A model generated the notes under the pieces. It ran no database searches. It saw only the letters and a program-made list of their open reading frames with translations, and had not been told where the DNA came from. The position numbers and the translations under genes are program-made. A stretch of DNA of 37,583 nt from Hyphomicrobiales bacterium (GTDB taxonomy: Bacteria; Pseudomonadota; Alphaproteobacteria; Rhizobiales; Devosiaceae). Each line of letters begins with the position of its first letter. Position 1 is the first letter of the stretch. Of the stretch, positions 22,917-33,241 are shown in pieces. The DNA is taken from NCBI GenBank assembly GCA_004144345.1, contig SEEL01000036.1, forward strand, positions 1 through 37,583, written 5' to 3'.

Positions 22917-23725
22917 CAGACGTGCTCCTCATAGGAGTGTCCGGCGCGGAGGCCGTCACGCACGCGATGCGCGATCTCGAGGAATTCCGGTGTCTCGCGG
23001 ATATCGAGCGGCCGCTCGCCCGGTGGCAGTGTCGATTCGATGATGTCGGTGACGCGACCGGGCCGCGGCGACATGACCACGATCTTGGTCGACAGGTACA
23101 CGGCTTCGGGGATGGAGTGCGTGACGAAGGCGATGGTCTTCTTGGTGCGCGCGAACAGCTTCAGCAGCTCGGAATTGAGATGGTCGCGGACAATCTCGTC
23201 GAGCGCGCCGAAGGGTTCGTCCATCAAGAGCAGGTCGGCATCGAAGGCGAGGGCGCGGGCGATGGAGGCACGCTGCTGCATGCCACCCGAGAGCTGCCAG
23301 GGAAATTTGCGCTCGAAGCCGGCGAGGTTCACCAGCTCCATGGTGCGGGCGATGCGCTCTTTCTTTTCGGCTTCGGAATAGCCCATGATTTCGAGCGGTA
23401 GAGCGACGTTCCGCTCGATGGTGCGCCACGGAAACAGCGCCGGCGCCTGGAACACATAGCCATAGGCGCGCGACTTGCGCGCTTCCTCCGGCGTCATGCC
23501 GTTGATCGAGATGGAACCCGATGTCGGCTGCTCGAGATCGGCCATGACGCGCAGGAACGTCGTCTTGCCGCAGCCCGACGGGCCGATGAAGGAAACGAAT
23601 TCGCCCTTGCCGATGTCGAGATTGACGTCCGACAGCGCGACAACGTCGCCATCATTGGTCTTGAAAGTAAGGCCGAGACCCTTGGCCTCGACCACGTTGT
23701 TTGTTTTGCCCCCGTCAGTCGCCAA
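22916..23725 (-). CDS. ABC transporter ATP-binding protein (SsuB/TauB-like)
   Basis: This single-domain ABC ATPase of about 269 residues has Walker A GPSGCGKTT, Q-loop FQAPALFPWR, signature LSGGMQQR, Walker B LLLMDEPFGALDE and the H-loop THSIPEA. It energises the NMT1-type importer encoded with it. The start is uncertain. An in-frame ATG at 23794 lies well inside the hydantoinase gene. A TTG at 23725, just past the hydantoinase stop with GCGGGG about 10 bases upstream, fits the tight spacing of the operon. A GTG at 23695 is a third option. All keep the complete ATPase core. Confidence 0.9.
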   Translation of the reverse strand: MATDGGKTNNVVEAKGLGLTFKTNDGDVVALSDVNLDIGKGEFVSFIGPSGCGKTTFLRVMADLEQPTSGSISINGMTPEEARKSRAYGYVFQAPALFPWRTIERNVALPLEIMGYSEAEKKERIARTMELVNLAGFERKFPWQLSGGMQQRASIARALAFDADLLLMDEPFGALDEIVRDHLNSELLKLFARTKKTIAFVTHSIPEAVYLSTKIVVMSPRPGRVTDIIESTLPPGERPLDIRETPEFLEIAHRVRDGLRAGHSYEEHV

Positions 23726-23730
23726 GTCCG

Positions 23731-25179
23731 TTACACCCCGCTCTGCGGAATGCCGGAGCGCTCGATCTTGCGCGGGGCGGTGATTTCTTTCCACTGGCTC
23801 AGCGCACGGTTGACGGCGCCATTGGCCTCGCGACCGACGAACTTGCCATGGCCCTGCTCTGTGCTGACCTTACCCTCGGTGACGGCGACCTTGCCGCGGG
23901 TGAGGGTGAAGCGCGGCAGGCCGGTGACCTCGATGCCCTCGAACACATTGTAGTCGATGGCCGATTGCTGGCTCTTGGCTTCGATGGTCTTGCTCCGCTT
24001 GGGATCCCACACCACGAGATCGGCATCGGCGCCAACCAGCACCGCGCCCTTCTTCGGATAGAGGCCGAGGATCTTGGCGATGTTGGTGGAGGTGACGGCG
24101 ACGAACTCGTTCATCGTCAGCCGGCCGGTGTTGACGCCCTTGCTCCACAGCACCGGCATGCGGTCTTCGAGGCCGCCAGTGCCGTTCGGGATTTTCGCGA
24201 AATTGCCGATGCCGGTGCGCTTCTGGTCGGTGGTGAAGGCGCAATGATCGGTTGCGACCACCTGCAGCGAGCCAGAGGCGAGGCCGGCCCACAGCGAATC
24301 CTGATGCTGCTTGTTGCGGAAGGGCGGGCTCATGACGCGGCGGGCCGCATAGTCCCAGTCGCGGTTGAAATATTCGCTCTCGTCGAGCACCAGATGCTGG
24401 ATCAGCGGCTCGCCATAGACGCGCATGCCCTTCTGGCGGGCGCGGCGGATGGCTTCATGGGCCTGCTCGCAGGAGGTGTGGACGATATAGACCGGCACGC
24501 CGGCCATGTCCGCAATCATGATGGCGCGGTTGGTCGCTTCGCCCTCGACTTCCGGCGGGCGCGAATAGGCATGGCCCTCGGGACCATTATTGCCTTCGGC
24601 GAGGAGCTTGGCCGTCATCGATGCGACGACGTCGCCATTCTCGGCATGGACGAGGGGCAGGGCGCCCAGTTCGGCGCAGCGCTGGAACGACGCGAACATC
24701 TCGTCATCATTGACCATCAGCGCGCCCTTATAGGCCATGAAATGCTTGAACGAGGTGATGCCGCGTTTGACGACATCCTCCATCTCGTTGAACACCTGCT
24801 CGCCCCACCAGGTGATGGCCATGTGGAACGAGTAATCGCAATTGGCGCGCGACGTCTTGTTGTCCCACATCTGTAGCGCTTCGAGCAGCGACTGGTTCGG
24901 ATTGGGCAGGCAGAAATCGACCACCATCGTGGTGCCGCCGGCGAGCGCGGCGCGCGTGCCGGATTCGAAATCGTCGGAGGAATAGGTGCCCATGAAGGGC
25001 ATTTCGAGATGCGTGTGCGGATCGATGCCGCCCGGCATGACGTAGCAACCCGACGCATCGAGCACGTCACCGCCCGAGAGGTTCTGCCCGATCTCGGTGA
25101 TCGTGCCATCCTCGACGCGGATATCGGCCTTGTAGGTGAGATCGGCCGTGACGATGGTGCCGTTCTTGATGATGGTCAT
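23731..25179 (-). CDS. hydA: Dihydropyrimidinase / D-hydantoinase
   Basis: This 482-residue cyclic amidohydrolase opens the ring of dihydrouracil and dihydrothymine to N-carbamoyl-beta-amino acids. The binuclear metal centre is complete: GIDPHTHLE (H55, H57), the carbamylated lysine in FMAYKG (K151), LVHAENGD (H178), IVHTSCEQA (H234) and VATDHCAF (D311). Length is usual for the family. It is cytoplasmic. The gene lies between the amidohydrolase that uses its product (12-base gap) and the transporter ATPase. Hydantoinase and dihydropyrimidinase cannot be told apart by motif, but the RutR context and the beta-amino-acid enzymes upstream favour dihydropyrimidinase. Confidence 0.93.
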   Translation of the reverse strand: MTIIKNGTIVTADLTYKADIRVEDGTITEIGQNLSGGDVLDASGCYVMPGGIDPHTHLEMPFMGTYSSDDFESGTRAALAGGTTMVVDFCLPNPNQSLLEALQMWDNKTSRANCDYSFHMAITWWGEQVFNEMEDVVKRGITSFKHFMAYKGALMVNDDEMFASFQRCAELGALPLVHAENGDVVASMTAKLLAEGNNGPEGHAYSRPPEVEGEATNRAIMIADMAGVPVYIVHTSCEQAHEAIRRARQKGMRVYGEPLIQHLVLDESEYFNRDWDYAARRVMSPPFRNKQHQDSLWAGLASGSLQVVATDHCAFTTDQKRTGIGNFAKIPNGTGGLEDRMPVLWSKGVNTGRLTMNEFVAVTSTNIAKILGLYPKKGAVLVGADADLVVWDPKRSKTIEAKSQQSAIDYNVFEGIEVTGLPRFTLTRGKVAVTEGKVSTEQGHGKFVGREANGAVNRALSQWKEITAPRKIERSGIPQSGV

Positions 25180-25191
25180 GCTAGAACCCCG

Positions 25192-26442
25192 TTACTCTAC
25201 GATCTCGGCCGTCTCGGCCACGGCATGGAACAGGACATCGGCGCCGGCGGCGGCCCAGTCCTTGGAAATGTTTTCGGCTTCGTTGTGGCTGAGGCCATCG
25301 ACGCAGGGGCACATGATCATCACTGATGGCGCGACCTTGTTGGTCCAGCAGGCATCGTGGCCGGCGCCCGAGATGATGTTCATGTGGCTGTAGCCGAGGC
25401 GCTCGGTGGCGGCGCGGACGCGGCCGACCAGCGTCGGATCGAAGGTCACGGGATCGAAATGGCCGACGGCTTCGACGGCGCATTTGACGCCGAGCGCGTC
25501 GCAGATCTTCGGCGCTTCGGCCTCGATGCGGGCGCGCATGCGGTCGAGCTTGGCCTGTTCGGGCGAGCGGATATCGACGGTGAACACCACTGTGCCGGGC
25601 AGCACGTTGCGCGAATTGGGCGAGAACTTCACCTGGCCCACGCCGCCCACGGCGCCGGGCTGCTCGCTCATCGCGACGTCCTGCACCATCTCGAAGATGC
25701 GCGACATGGCGAGGCCGGCATTGACGCGCATGTTCATCGGCGTCGAGCCGGTATGCGCTTCCTTGCCGGTGAGGGTGAATTCGAGCCACCACAGGCCCTG
25801 GCCGTGGGTGACGACGCCGATCTGCTTGTTCTCGGCTTCGAGGATCGGGCCCTGTTCGATGTGATATTCGAAATAGGCGTGCATCTTGCGCGAGCCGACC
25901 GGCTCGTCGCCGACCCAGCCGATGCGCTTCAGCTCGTCGCCGAAGGTCTTGCCGTCGCCGTCCTTGCGGGCATAGGCCCAATCGAGCGTGTGGACGCCGG
26001 CGAAGACGCCGGAGGCCAGCATGGCGGGCGCAAAGCGCGCGCCTTCCTCATTGGTCCAGTTGACGACAACGATCGGGCGCTTCGTCCTGATGTTGAGGTC
26101 GTTGAGCGTACGGATGACTTCGAGGCCAGAGAGCACGCCGAGCACGCCATCATAGCGGCCGCCGGTCGGCTGCGTGTCGAGATGGCTGCCGATATAGACC
26201 GGATCGAGCGACGGATCGGTGCCTTCGCGACGGGCGAACATGGTGCCCATCTGGTCGAGTCCCATGCTCATGCCGGCGCCTTCGCACCACGACTGGAACA
26301 GGGTTCGACCCGTCGCGTCGTCGTCGGTCAGCGTCTGGCGGTTGGAACCGCCAGCGATGCCGGGCCCGATTTCAGCCAGTTCATGGATCGAGTCCCATAG
26401 CCGGTCCGGATTGATACGAAGATTTTCACCGGGGGCAGCCAT
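25192..26442 (-). CDS. Zn-dependent N-carbamoyl amidohydrolase (beta-ureidopropionase type, M20-like)
   Basis: This 416-residue member of the M20/allantoate amidohydrolase-like family probably hydrolyses N-carbamoyl-beta-alanine or N-carbamoyl-beta-aminoisobutyrate to the beta-amino acid, CO2 and ammonia. Metal-site motifs are GSHLDTQP (85-92), GRYDGVLG (95-102), NEEGARF (131-137), YHIEQGP and SGAGHDA. Allantoate or hydantoate hydrolysis is the family alternative, but the neighbouring hydantoinase, transaminase and semialdehyde dehydrogenase support the pyrimidine route. The ATG at 26442 has GAGGT just upstream and starts 10 bases after the dehydrogenase stop. A longer in-frame ORF into that gene is not real coding. 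Confidence 0.9.
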   Translation of the reverse strand: MAAPGENLRINPDRLWDSIHELAEIGPGIAGGSNRQTLTDDDATGRTLFQSWCEGAGMSMGLDQMGTMFARREGTDPSLDPVYIGSHLDTQPTGGRYDGVLGVLSGLEVIRTLNDLNIRTKRPIVVVNWTNEEGARFAPAMLASGVFAGVHTLDWAYARKDGDGKTFGDELKRIGWVGDEPVGSRKMHAYFEYHIEQGPILEAENKQIGVVTHGQGLWWLEFTLTGKEAHTGSTPMNMRVNAGLAMSRIFEMVQDVAMSEQPGAVGGVGQVKFSPNSRNVLPGTVVFTVDIRSPEQAKLDRMRARIEAEAPKICDALGVKCAVEAVGHFDPVTFDPTLVGRVRAATERLGYSHMNIISGAGHDACWTNKVAPSVMIMCPCVDGLSHNEAENISKDWAAAGADVLFHAVAETAEIVE

Positions 26443-26452
26443 GGGACCTCTA

Positions 26453-27948
<1,496 letters not shown>

Positions 27949-27949
<1 letters not shown>

Positions 27950-29277
27950 TATTCGAGGCCTTTCAGCACCGTGGACAGCGTGCCGATCAACTCGTCGATC
28001 TGCGCCTTGGTAATCATCAGCGGCGGTGACATCGCGATGATGTCGCCGGTGGTACGGATCAGGATGCCGGCTTCGAAGGCCTTCACGAAGGCCGCGAAGG
28101 CGCGCTTGGTCGGCGCGCCGTCGATCGGCTGCAGTTCGACCGCGCCGATGAGGCCCAGATTGCGGATGTCGATGACATGCGGCAGGCCCTTGAGCGAGTG
28201 CAGCGCGTCTTCCCAATATTTCGCCAGTTCGGCGCCGCGGGTGAGCAGCCCTTCATCCTTGTAGGTTTCGAGCGTCGCAAGGCCGGCGGCCGAAGCCACG
28301 GGGTTACCCGAATAGGTATAGCCATGCATGAACTCGATCATGTGCTCGGGGCCCTGCATGAAGGCGTCATGGATCTCGCTGGTAACGAGCACCGCGCCCA
28401 TCGGGATGGTGCCGTTGGTGAGGCCCTTGGCGGTGATCATGATGTCCGGCGTGACGCCAAAATAATCGGCGGCAAACGGGGTGCCGAGGCGGCCGAAACC
28501 GGTGATGACTTCGTCGAAGATCAGCAGAATGCCGTGCTTCTTGGTGATCTCGCGCAGCTTCTGCAAATAGCCCTTGGGCGGAATGAGGACGCCGGTGGAG
28601 CCGGCGACCGGCTCGACGATGACGGCCGCGATGGTCGAGGCGTCATGCAGCGTGACGATGCGCTCGAGCTCGCTCGCAAGGTCCGCGCCCTCTTCGCGTT
28701 CGCCGCGGGTGAACTGATTCTTGCCCGGCGTATGGGTGTGCGGCATGTGGTCGACGCCGGTAAGGAGCGTGCCGAACATCTTGCGGTTGGTGACGATGCC
28801 GCCCACCGAGATGCCGCCGAAATTGACGCCGTGATAGCCGCGCTCGCGGCCGATGAGGCGGAAGCGCGAGCCATCGCCCTTCACCCGGTGATAGGCGAGC
28901 GCCACCTTGAGGGCGGTCTCGACCGATTCCGAGCCGGAATTGGTATAGAGCACATGGTTCATGCCCTCGGGGGCGATGTTGACCAGCGCGTTGGCGAGTT
29001 CGAACGCCTTGGGGTGGCCCATCTGGAAGGCGGGCGCGTAATCCATCTCGGCCGCCTGCTCGGCGATGGCCTCGACGATTTTCGGGCGGCAATGGCCCGC
29101 GTTCACGCACCACAGGCCCGCCGTGCCATCGAGCACCTGGCGGCCGTCGGAGGTGGTGTAGTGCATGTCCTTGGCCTTCACGAACATGCGCGGGGCCTTC
29201 TTGAACTGCCGATTTGCCGTGAACGGCATCCAGAAGGCGCTCAGATCGTTCGGCGCAACATTTTGACGGCTGGACAC
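27949..29277 (-). CDS. Class III omega-amino acid:pyruvate aminotransferase
   Basis: This 442-residue PLP-dependent class III aminotransferase probably transfers the amino group of beta-alanine or beta-aminoisobutyrate to pyruvate, producing the semialdehyde for MmsA. Motifs include [13 protein letters not shown] (phosphate cup, 112-124), [10 protein letters not shown], the cofactor-contacting [13 protein letters not shown] (D255) and the Schiff-base lysine in [10 protein letters not shown] (K284). The start is GTG at 29277, with GGGGAG seven bases upstream. It is the first gene of the eight-gene minus-strand operon, diverging from the RutR-type gene, with a RutR box 77 bases upstream of its start. 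Whether the acceptor is pyruvate or 2-oxoglutarate cannot be read directly. Confidence 0.92.
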
Positions 29278-29353
29278 GCGGACACTCCCCGGAGGTTATT
29301 TTTGGGCGTCCCCGCCAAGTTTCGCTTGACGGTAGGACGTGCTGACTGGATTT

Positions 29354-29369
29354 TTGACCAGTTGGAAAA
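29354..29369. promoter_or_regulatory. Predicted RutR operator
   Basis: TTGACCAGTTGGAAAA matches the E. coli RutR box TTGACCANNTGGTCAA at the complete left half and at TGG plus AA of the right half. It lies in the 166-base divergent region between the RutR-type gene and the pyrimidine operon, placed so one site could control both directions. Binding would be relieved by uracil or thymine by analogy with E. coli RutR. Confidence 0.7.
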
Positions 29370-29443
29370 AATGTTAGCACTCCCATGCAGCCGATCAAGG
29401 CGAAAATGCTTCGCCGACGGCACGCTCTGAAAGGCTGATCCTG

Positions 29444-30079
29444 ATGCCGGTGCAAGGCAAGCCGAAGCCACGGACGCGCATCCAGCGTGAGAAGCAGGAC
29501 GTGATCCTCGACGCCGCCTTGAACGTGTTCTCGCTGCACGGCTTCCGCGGCGCCACGATCGACCAGATCGCCGAGGCGGCGGGGATGAGCAAACCGAACT
29601 TGCTCTATTACTTCGCCAGCAAGGAAGACATTCACCGCCGGCTGCTGACCTCGATGCTGGACCTCTGGCTCGATCCGCTGCGCGAACTCGATTCCGACGG
29701 CGACCCGATCCCCGAGATTCGCTCCTATATCCGCCGCAAGCTGGAGATGGCGCGCGACTTCCCGCGCGAGAGCCGGCTGTTCGCCAATGAGATGCTGCAG
29801 GGGGCCCCGCACGCCATCGACGTGCTGGAGACCGAATTGAAGGCGCTGGTCGATTCCAAGGCGCGGGTGCTCGAAGCCTGGATGGAGCAGGGCAAGATTG
29901 CCCGCACCGACGCCTACCATCTGATCTTCTCGATCTGGGCGACGACGCAGCATTACGCCGATTTCGACGTGCAGGTGCGGGCGGTGCTCGGCAAGGAACG
30001 TGGCGGCGAAGGCCGCTTCGAGGATGCCGCGCGCTATCTCGAGCATCTGTTCATGGACGGATTGCTGCCGCGCGGATGA
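29444..30079 (+). CDS. rutR: RutR-type TetR-family regulator of pyrimidine catabolism
   Basis: This 211-residue TetR-family regulator has an N-terminal helix-turn-helix at about 37-58 (ATIDQIAEAAGMSKPNLLYYF), followed by the tetracycline-repressor-like dimer core. The C-terminal part (LFANEMLQGAPHAIDV, IDGLLPRG-type end) resembles RutR. In E. coli RutR represses the rut operon and releases DNA on binding uracil or thymine. The divergent pyrimidine operon and a RutR box upstream support the same role here. AAAGG precedes the ATG at 29444. The stop overlaps the start of the ATP-grasp gene by 4 bases (ATGA), an unexpected partner for a pyrimidine regulator. Confidence 0.85.
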   Translation: MPVQGKPKPRTRIQREKQDVILDAALNVFSLHGFRGATIDQIAEAAGMSKPNLLYYFASKEDIHRRLLTSMLDLWLDPLRELDSDGDPIPEIRSYIRRKLEMARDFPRESRLFANEMLQGAPHAIDVLETELKALVDSKARVLEAWMEQGKIARTDAYHLIFSIWATTQHYADFDVQVRAVLGKERGGEGRFEDAARYLEHLFMDGLLPRG

Positions 30080-31029
30080 CAGACTCTCGATTGACCATTG
30101 CCGACCAGGCGATCCTCGGAGCGGCCAATTTTTGCCTTATCGTCCGCCACCCGCGCCTTACCGAACGCTTCTGGCGCTACAGGCAGGGGGTGCCGCTCTT
30201 CGCGACGCCGCGCAACCACAGCCAGCTCGTGCATTGGCGGAAATTCCTCGACCACAATCCGCTGTTCGTCACGCTGACCGACAAGCTGGCGGTCAAGGAC
30301 TGGGCCAGGGCGCGCGGCGTGGAGTCGCCGCGTGTCGTCTGGCGCGGCAAGCGCGGCGAGGACATTCCCGACGAGCTGCTGACGGCGGCCCATGTGGTCA
30401 AGATGAACCACGGCTGGAACGCCAACATCTTTCCGGGGCGGGAAACGCTGCCGCGCGAGGTTCTCAATAGCCGCGTCAATGCGTGGTTGTCCCGGCGCTG
30501 GGGCTATTCCAGGCAGTGGGCTTACCGGCACATCGAGCCGGAAGTGTTCGTCGAGGAGATGGTTGAGGCCCACCCCCTATGGGAGATGACCTTCCGCTGC
30601 CACGACGGGATCATTGCCTCCTGGTACATCTCGCGCGAGCAGAAGACGCCGCGCGAGCAGAACGCCTTCTTCGACGCCGAGGATCGCCGCCTGCCTGACC
30701 CGGTCGGCTGGGGCGAAGATGAGAATCTGCCGCGGGACTTCGTGATCCCGGATTTTGTCGCGGAAGCCAAGGACGCCGCGCGGCGGCTGAGCGTGGGGCT
30801 CGACTATGTGCGCGTCGACCTCATCTGGGACGGGCAGCATGTCCTCCTCAGCGAGATGACGATGTACCCCGGGGCCGGCTTCGGCGCCGAAGCGCGGGCG
30901 CGCATTGCACCGCTGATCGAGCCGCTCTGGCGCGAAAAGCTGCATCTGAGCTGGTTCCTCAGCACCCCGCAGCCCTGGCCGAAATCGCTCTATGCGAACT
31001 CGCTGAAGAAGTGGCTGGCGGCCGACTAA
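30076..31029 (+). CDS. TupA-like ATP-grasp protein
   Basis: This 317-residue protein resembles the TupA-like ATP-grasp family, linked to teichuronopeptide and cell-surface polysaccharide synthesis. The pattern includes TLTDKLAVKDW near residue 67, AHVVKMNHGWNANIF (nucleotide-contacting Lys), EVFVEEMVEA, and LDYVRVDLIWDGQHVLLSEMTMYPGAG near 250-275, where the acidic E-M-T sequence gives the Mg-binding end of the fold. It would ligate an amino or carboxyl group with ATP, or belong to surface-glycan assembly, but the substrate is unknown. It overlaps the rutR-type gene by 4 bases and is therefore coexpressed with it. Its TAA stop overlaps the stop of the convergent EamA gene. Confidence 0.8.
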   Translation: MTDSRLTIADQAILGAANFCLIVRHPRLTERFWRYRQGVPLFATPRNHSQLVHWRKFLDHNPLFVTLTDKLAVKDWARARGVESPRVVWRGKRGEDIPDELLTAAHVVKMNHGWNANIFPGRETLPREVLNSRVNAWLSRRWGYSRQWAYRHIEPEVFVEEMVEAHPLWEMTFRCHDGIIASWYISREQKTPREQNAFFDAEDRRLPDPVGWGEDENLPRDFVIPDFVAEAKDAARRLSVGLDYVRVDLIWDGQHVLLSEMTMYPGAGFGAEARARIAPLIEPLWREKLHLSWFLSTPQPWPKSLYANSLKKWLAAD

Positions 31030-31925
31030 TCCTTCACCGCGGCCAGCACGATCAGCCCCAGCACGGTGACCAGCGCGCCGGCCGCGATGGTGAGCGGCGG
31101 CAGGCCGTGGCCGACCAGGGCCTCGAAGACGATGACGAAGGCCGGGGTCAGATAGCCATAGGCGATGACTTTTGGCGCGGGCAGGCGCAGCGACGCGTAC
31201 TGGATGAGAAAGAAGCAGATCGCCGTGGGACCGACAGCCAGATAGAGCACGACCCACCAGACGATGGGCGGCAGATTGAGCCAGTCGGTGGCGAGGATCT
31301 CGGGCGCGCCAGCAAGGGTGATCCACACGGCGGTGGCGGCGAGGGTCCAGAAGCTTTGCACCATGGCCGGCTCGCCCCGGCTGAAGCGGCGAAGCAGCGG
31401 CGTGTAGATGGCGTAGGCGACGCAGCCGGCGAAATAGATGAGTTCGCCCCGGCCAACATCGAAGCGGAGCAGCGCGTCGAGATCGCCGCGGAAGATGACC
31501 CAGACGGCGCCGAGACCGGCAAGCACCAGCGAGACGAGGACCGCGGCGCCCGAGCGCTGGCGCAGGATGAACCAGGCGGTGACGGCGGTCATCAGCGGCA
31601 CCAGCGTGTAGACGGCGCTGGTGGCGACCGGCAGCGTCATGGTGAGCGCGATGAACATGGTGACGAAGTAGATCGCCATCAGCGCGCCCATGATGGCGAA
31701 GCGCCATGGTGCGGGCGGGAAGCTGAAGCGCTGGCGGGCAAAGCCGAAGCTCGCGACGCCCATCAGCGCCGCGGCGAGGATGAAGCGCACGGCATTGAGC
31801 GGGGCAGCGTGGAGATAGGGCACGGCCATGGCCCCGGTCGTGAAGGAGCCGGCAATCAGCGCCGCGAACAGCAGCATGCCGAGGTGCGCGAGGAGACGCT
31901 CGCGCGGCGTCACGAGGCGGGTCAC
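31026..31925 (-). CDS. EamA/DMT-superfamily transporter
   Basis: This 299-residue membrane protein has ten hydrophobic segments arranged as two EamA repeats. The first repeat contains NAVRFILAAALMGV and TLPVATSAVYTLVPLMTAV. The second contains AVGPTAICFFLIQYASLRLPA and IAYGYLTPAFVIVFEAL. EamA proteins usually export amino acids, nucleosides or metabolites; no substrate can be assigned. The GTG start at 31925 overlaps the stop of the DoxX gene by 4 bases (GTGA), so the two are coupled. The TAG stop overlaps the convergent ATP-grasp stop. Confidence 0.9.
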   Translation of the reverse strand: MTRLVTPRERLLAHLGMLLFAALIAGSFTTGAMAVPYLHAAPLNAVRFILAAALMGVASFGFARQRFSFPPAPWRFAIMGALMAIYFVTMFIALTMTLPVATSAVYTLVPLMTAVTAWFILRQRSGAAVLVSLVLAGLGAVWVIFRGDLDALLRFDVGRGELIYFAGCVAYAIYTPLLRRFSRGEPAMVQSFWTLAATAVWITLAGAPEILATDWLNLPPIVWWVVLYLAVGPTAICFFLIQYASLRLPAPKVIAYGYLTPAFVIVFEALVGHGLPPLTIAAGALVTVLGLIVLAAVKD

Positions 31926-32284
31926 GAGACGGCGATCACCAGGAGGAAGCCGCCGATGATGGCGAGGTTGGTGACGACCGAGTTCCAGTGAGTGGTCCGC
32001 TCGGCGCCCCGATAGCTCCAGAAATTATGGTAGAGCACATTGGCCGCGATGGTGAAGACGATCAGCGCGATGGCGCCAAGCGCCGGGAAGATGCCGAGCG
32101 CGACCGACAGGCCACCCAGCACCTGCACGGCGAGCGCTACCAAGAGGCCCTCGCGCGGGAAGGGCAGGCCCTTCTTGGTGAGGATGTCGGTATGGAGCGG
32201 CACCTTCATGAAGTTCCGCACCCCCGCCTGGACGAAATAGAAGCCGAGCAGGAAACGGCCGACGATGATGAGGGTGGCGGTCAT
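31922..32284 (-). CDS. DoxX-family membrane protein
   Basis: This 120-residue protein with four hydrophobic helices matches the DoxX family: an N-terminal GRFLLGFYFVQAGVRNFMK, then LVALAVQVLGGLSVALGIFPALGAIALIVFTI, and a final hydrophobic segment. DoxX proteins are small inner-membrane proteins, some linked to quinone-dependent oxidation or redox stress, most unstudied. GGAG lies 7 bases before the ATG. It lies between a small membrane protein (55-base gap upstream) and the EamA exporter, which overlaps it. Confidence 0.88.
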   Translation of the reverse strand: MTATLIIVGRFLLGFYFVQAGVRNFMKVPLHTDILTKKGLPFPREGLLVALAVQVLGGLSVALGIFPALGAIALIVFTIAANVLYHNFWSYRGAERTTHWNSVVTNLAIIGGFLLVIAVS

Positions 32285-32339
32285 AGGGACTCCAGACGCT
32301 TTGGCAGCGTTCTACTGAGCATTGGGGCCGGGCGGAAGC

Positions 32340-32630
32340 TCATATGAAGCGGGCCGAGAGCACCGCGAAACCGACGAAGGCGGCGATGAACAGCGAGCCG
32401 ACCAGCGGGCCATAGCCCATCCACCAGCCCTGCGTGCCGCGCTGTTCCTTGCGGGAAAAGGCGAAAGCGGCGGCGATCAGGGCGATCACAAAAGCGGCCC
32501 CCTGCCAGAAGAGAAAAGGCTCGAGCCGGTCCCATCCGCGCGCCTCCGGCGGCAGCAGATAGGTCAGCAGCAGGGACGCCAGGACCAGCAGCGCCCAGCC
32601 CCAGACGAGAATATTCGTCAACAATTTCAT
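32340..32630 (-). CDS. Small membrane protein of unknown function (96 aa)
   Basis: This 96-residue protein has three hydrophobic segments: about 5-26 (ILVWGWALLVLASLLLTYLL), 39-58 (FLFWQGAAFVIALIAAAFAF) and 72-93. The short linker KEQRGTQGWW is polar. I recognise no family. A GGAA element precedes the ATG. It lies upstream of the DoxX and EamA genes on the same strand, with 55 bases to DoxX, so it may be the first gene of that group. Confidence 0.7.
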   Translation of the reverse strand: MKLLTNILVWGWALLVLASLLLTYLLPPEARGWDRLEPFLFWQGAAFVIALIAAAFAFSRKEQRGTQGWWMGYGPLVGSLFIAAFVGFAVLSARFI

Positions 32631-32847
32631 TGGTTTGTTCCGCCTCCCCAGCGGATGACCCGGTCGTTGAAGTCTTGTTTGAGCATCGGATTGCGGGGTG
32701 TGAATCGAGAGTCAATAGAGTCGATGTCACATGAGGCAGATGCGCAACAGTTCCTTAACTGTCTTCCCGCGCCTGAATCCTCCCACAATCTCGCCACAGC
32801 TCCTTTCTAGGTCGCGCTGGTCGTTAACTAGCGTGAGTCAGTAGTAG

Positions 32848-33213
32848 TTGATTAAGCACATCGTTGTCGCCGCCGCCCTTGTCACGGGTTGTCTTTCTTT
32901 CTCGACAGGGCAGTCCTTTGCGGCAGGCGACCAGTGCGGTACCGCGTCCTGGTACGGTCCCGGGTTCCACGGCAAGACAGCCGCCTCGGGGGAGACCTAT
33001 AATCAGAACGCCATGACCGCAGCGCACAAGACGCTCCCCTTCGGCACCAAACTCAAGGTGACCAACCAGAAGACGGGCAAGTCTGTGACGGTGAAAATCA
33101 ATGATCGCGGACCCTATCACGGGAGCCGCGTCATCGACCTCAGCAAGGCCGCCGCTTCGGCGCTTGGCATTGTGCAGGCCGGCACCGGCAAAGTGTGCTT
33201 CACGAGAGTCTGA
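32848..33213 (+). CDS. RlpA-like septal/peptidoglycan-associated double-psi beta-barrel protein
   Basis: This 121-residue protein is an RlpA-type DPBB domain with a signal sequence. Family motifs are GTASWYGPGFHGKTAASGE, AAHKTLPFGTKLKVT, VKINDRGPYHGSRVIDLS and AASALG. RlpA proteins are envelope-located; some are lytic transglycosylases that cut glycan lacking stem peptides. This is a minimal version without the C-terminal SPOR domain. The N-terminus contains LVTGC, a possible lipobox, as well as a possible SFA cleavage site. The start is TTG because TAG codons lie directly upstream in frame and there is no nearby ATG. No clear Shine-Dalgarno is present. A strong intrinsic terminator follows, so it is monocistronic. 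Confidence 0.88.
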   Translation: MIKHIVVAAALVTGCLSFSTGQSFAAGDQCGTASWYGPGFHGKTAASGETYNQNAMTAAHKTLPFGTKLKVTNQKTGKSVTVKINDRGPYHGSRVIDLSKAAASALGIVQAGTGKVCFTRV

Positions 33214-33241
33214 CGCAGAGTATTTATGCAGCAGACAAAGT

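Noticed and set aside
32760-32850. CtrA-binding site before the RlpA-like gene
   Set aside because: Isolated TTAA half-sites occur (for example near 32824), but no TTAA-N7-TTAA pair is present.
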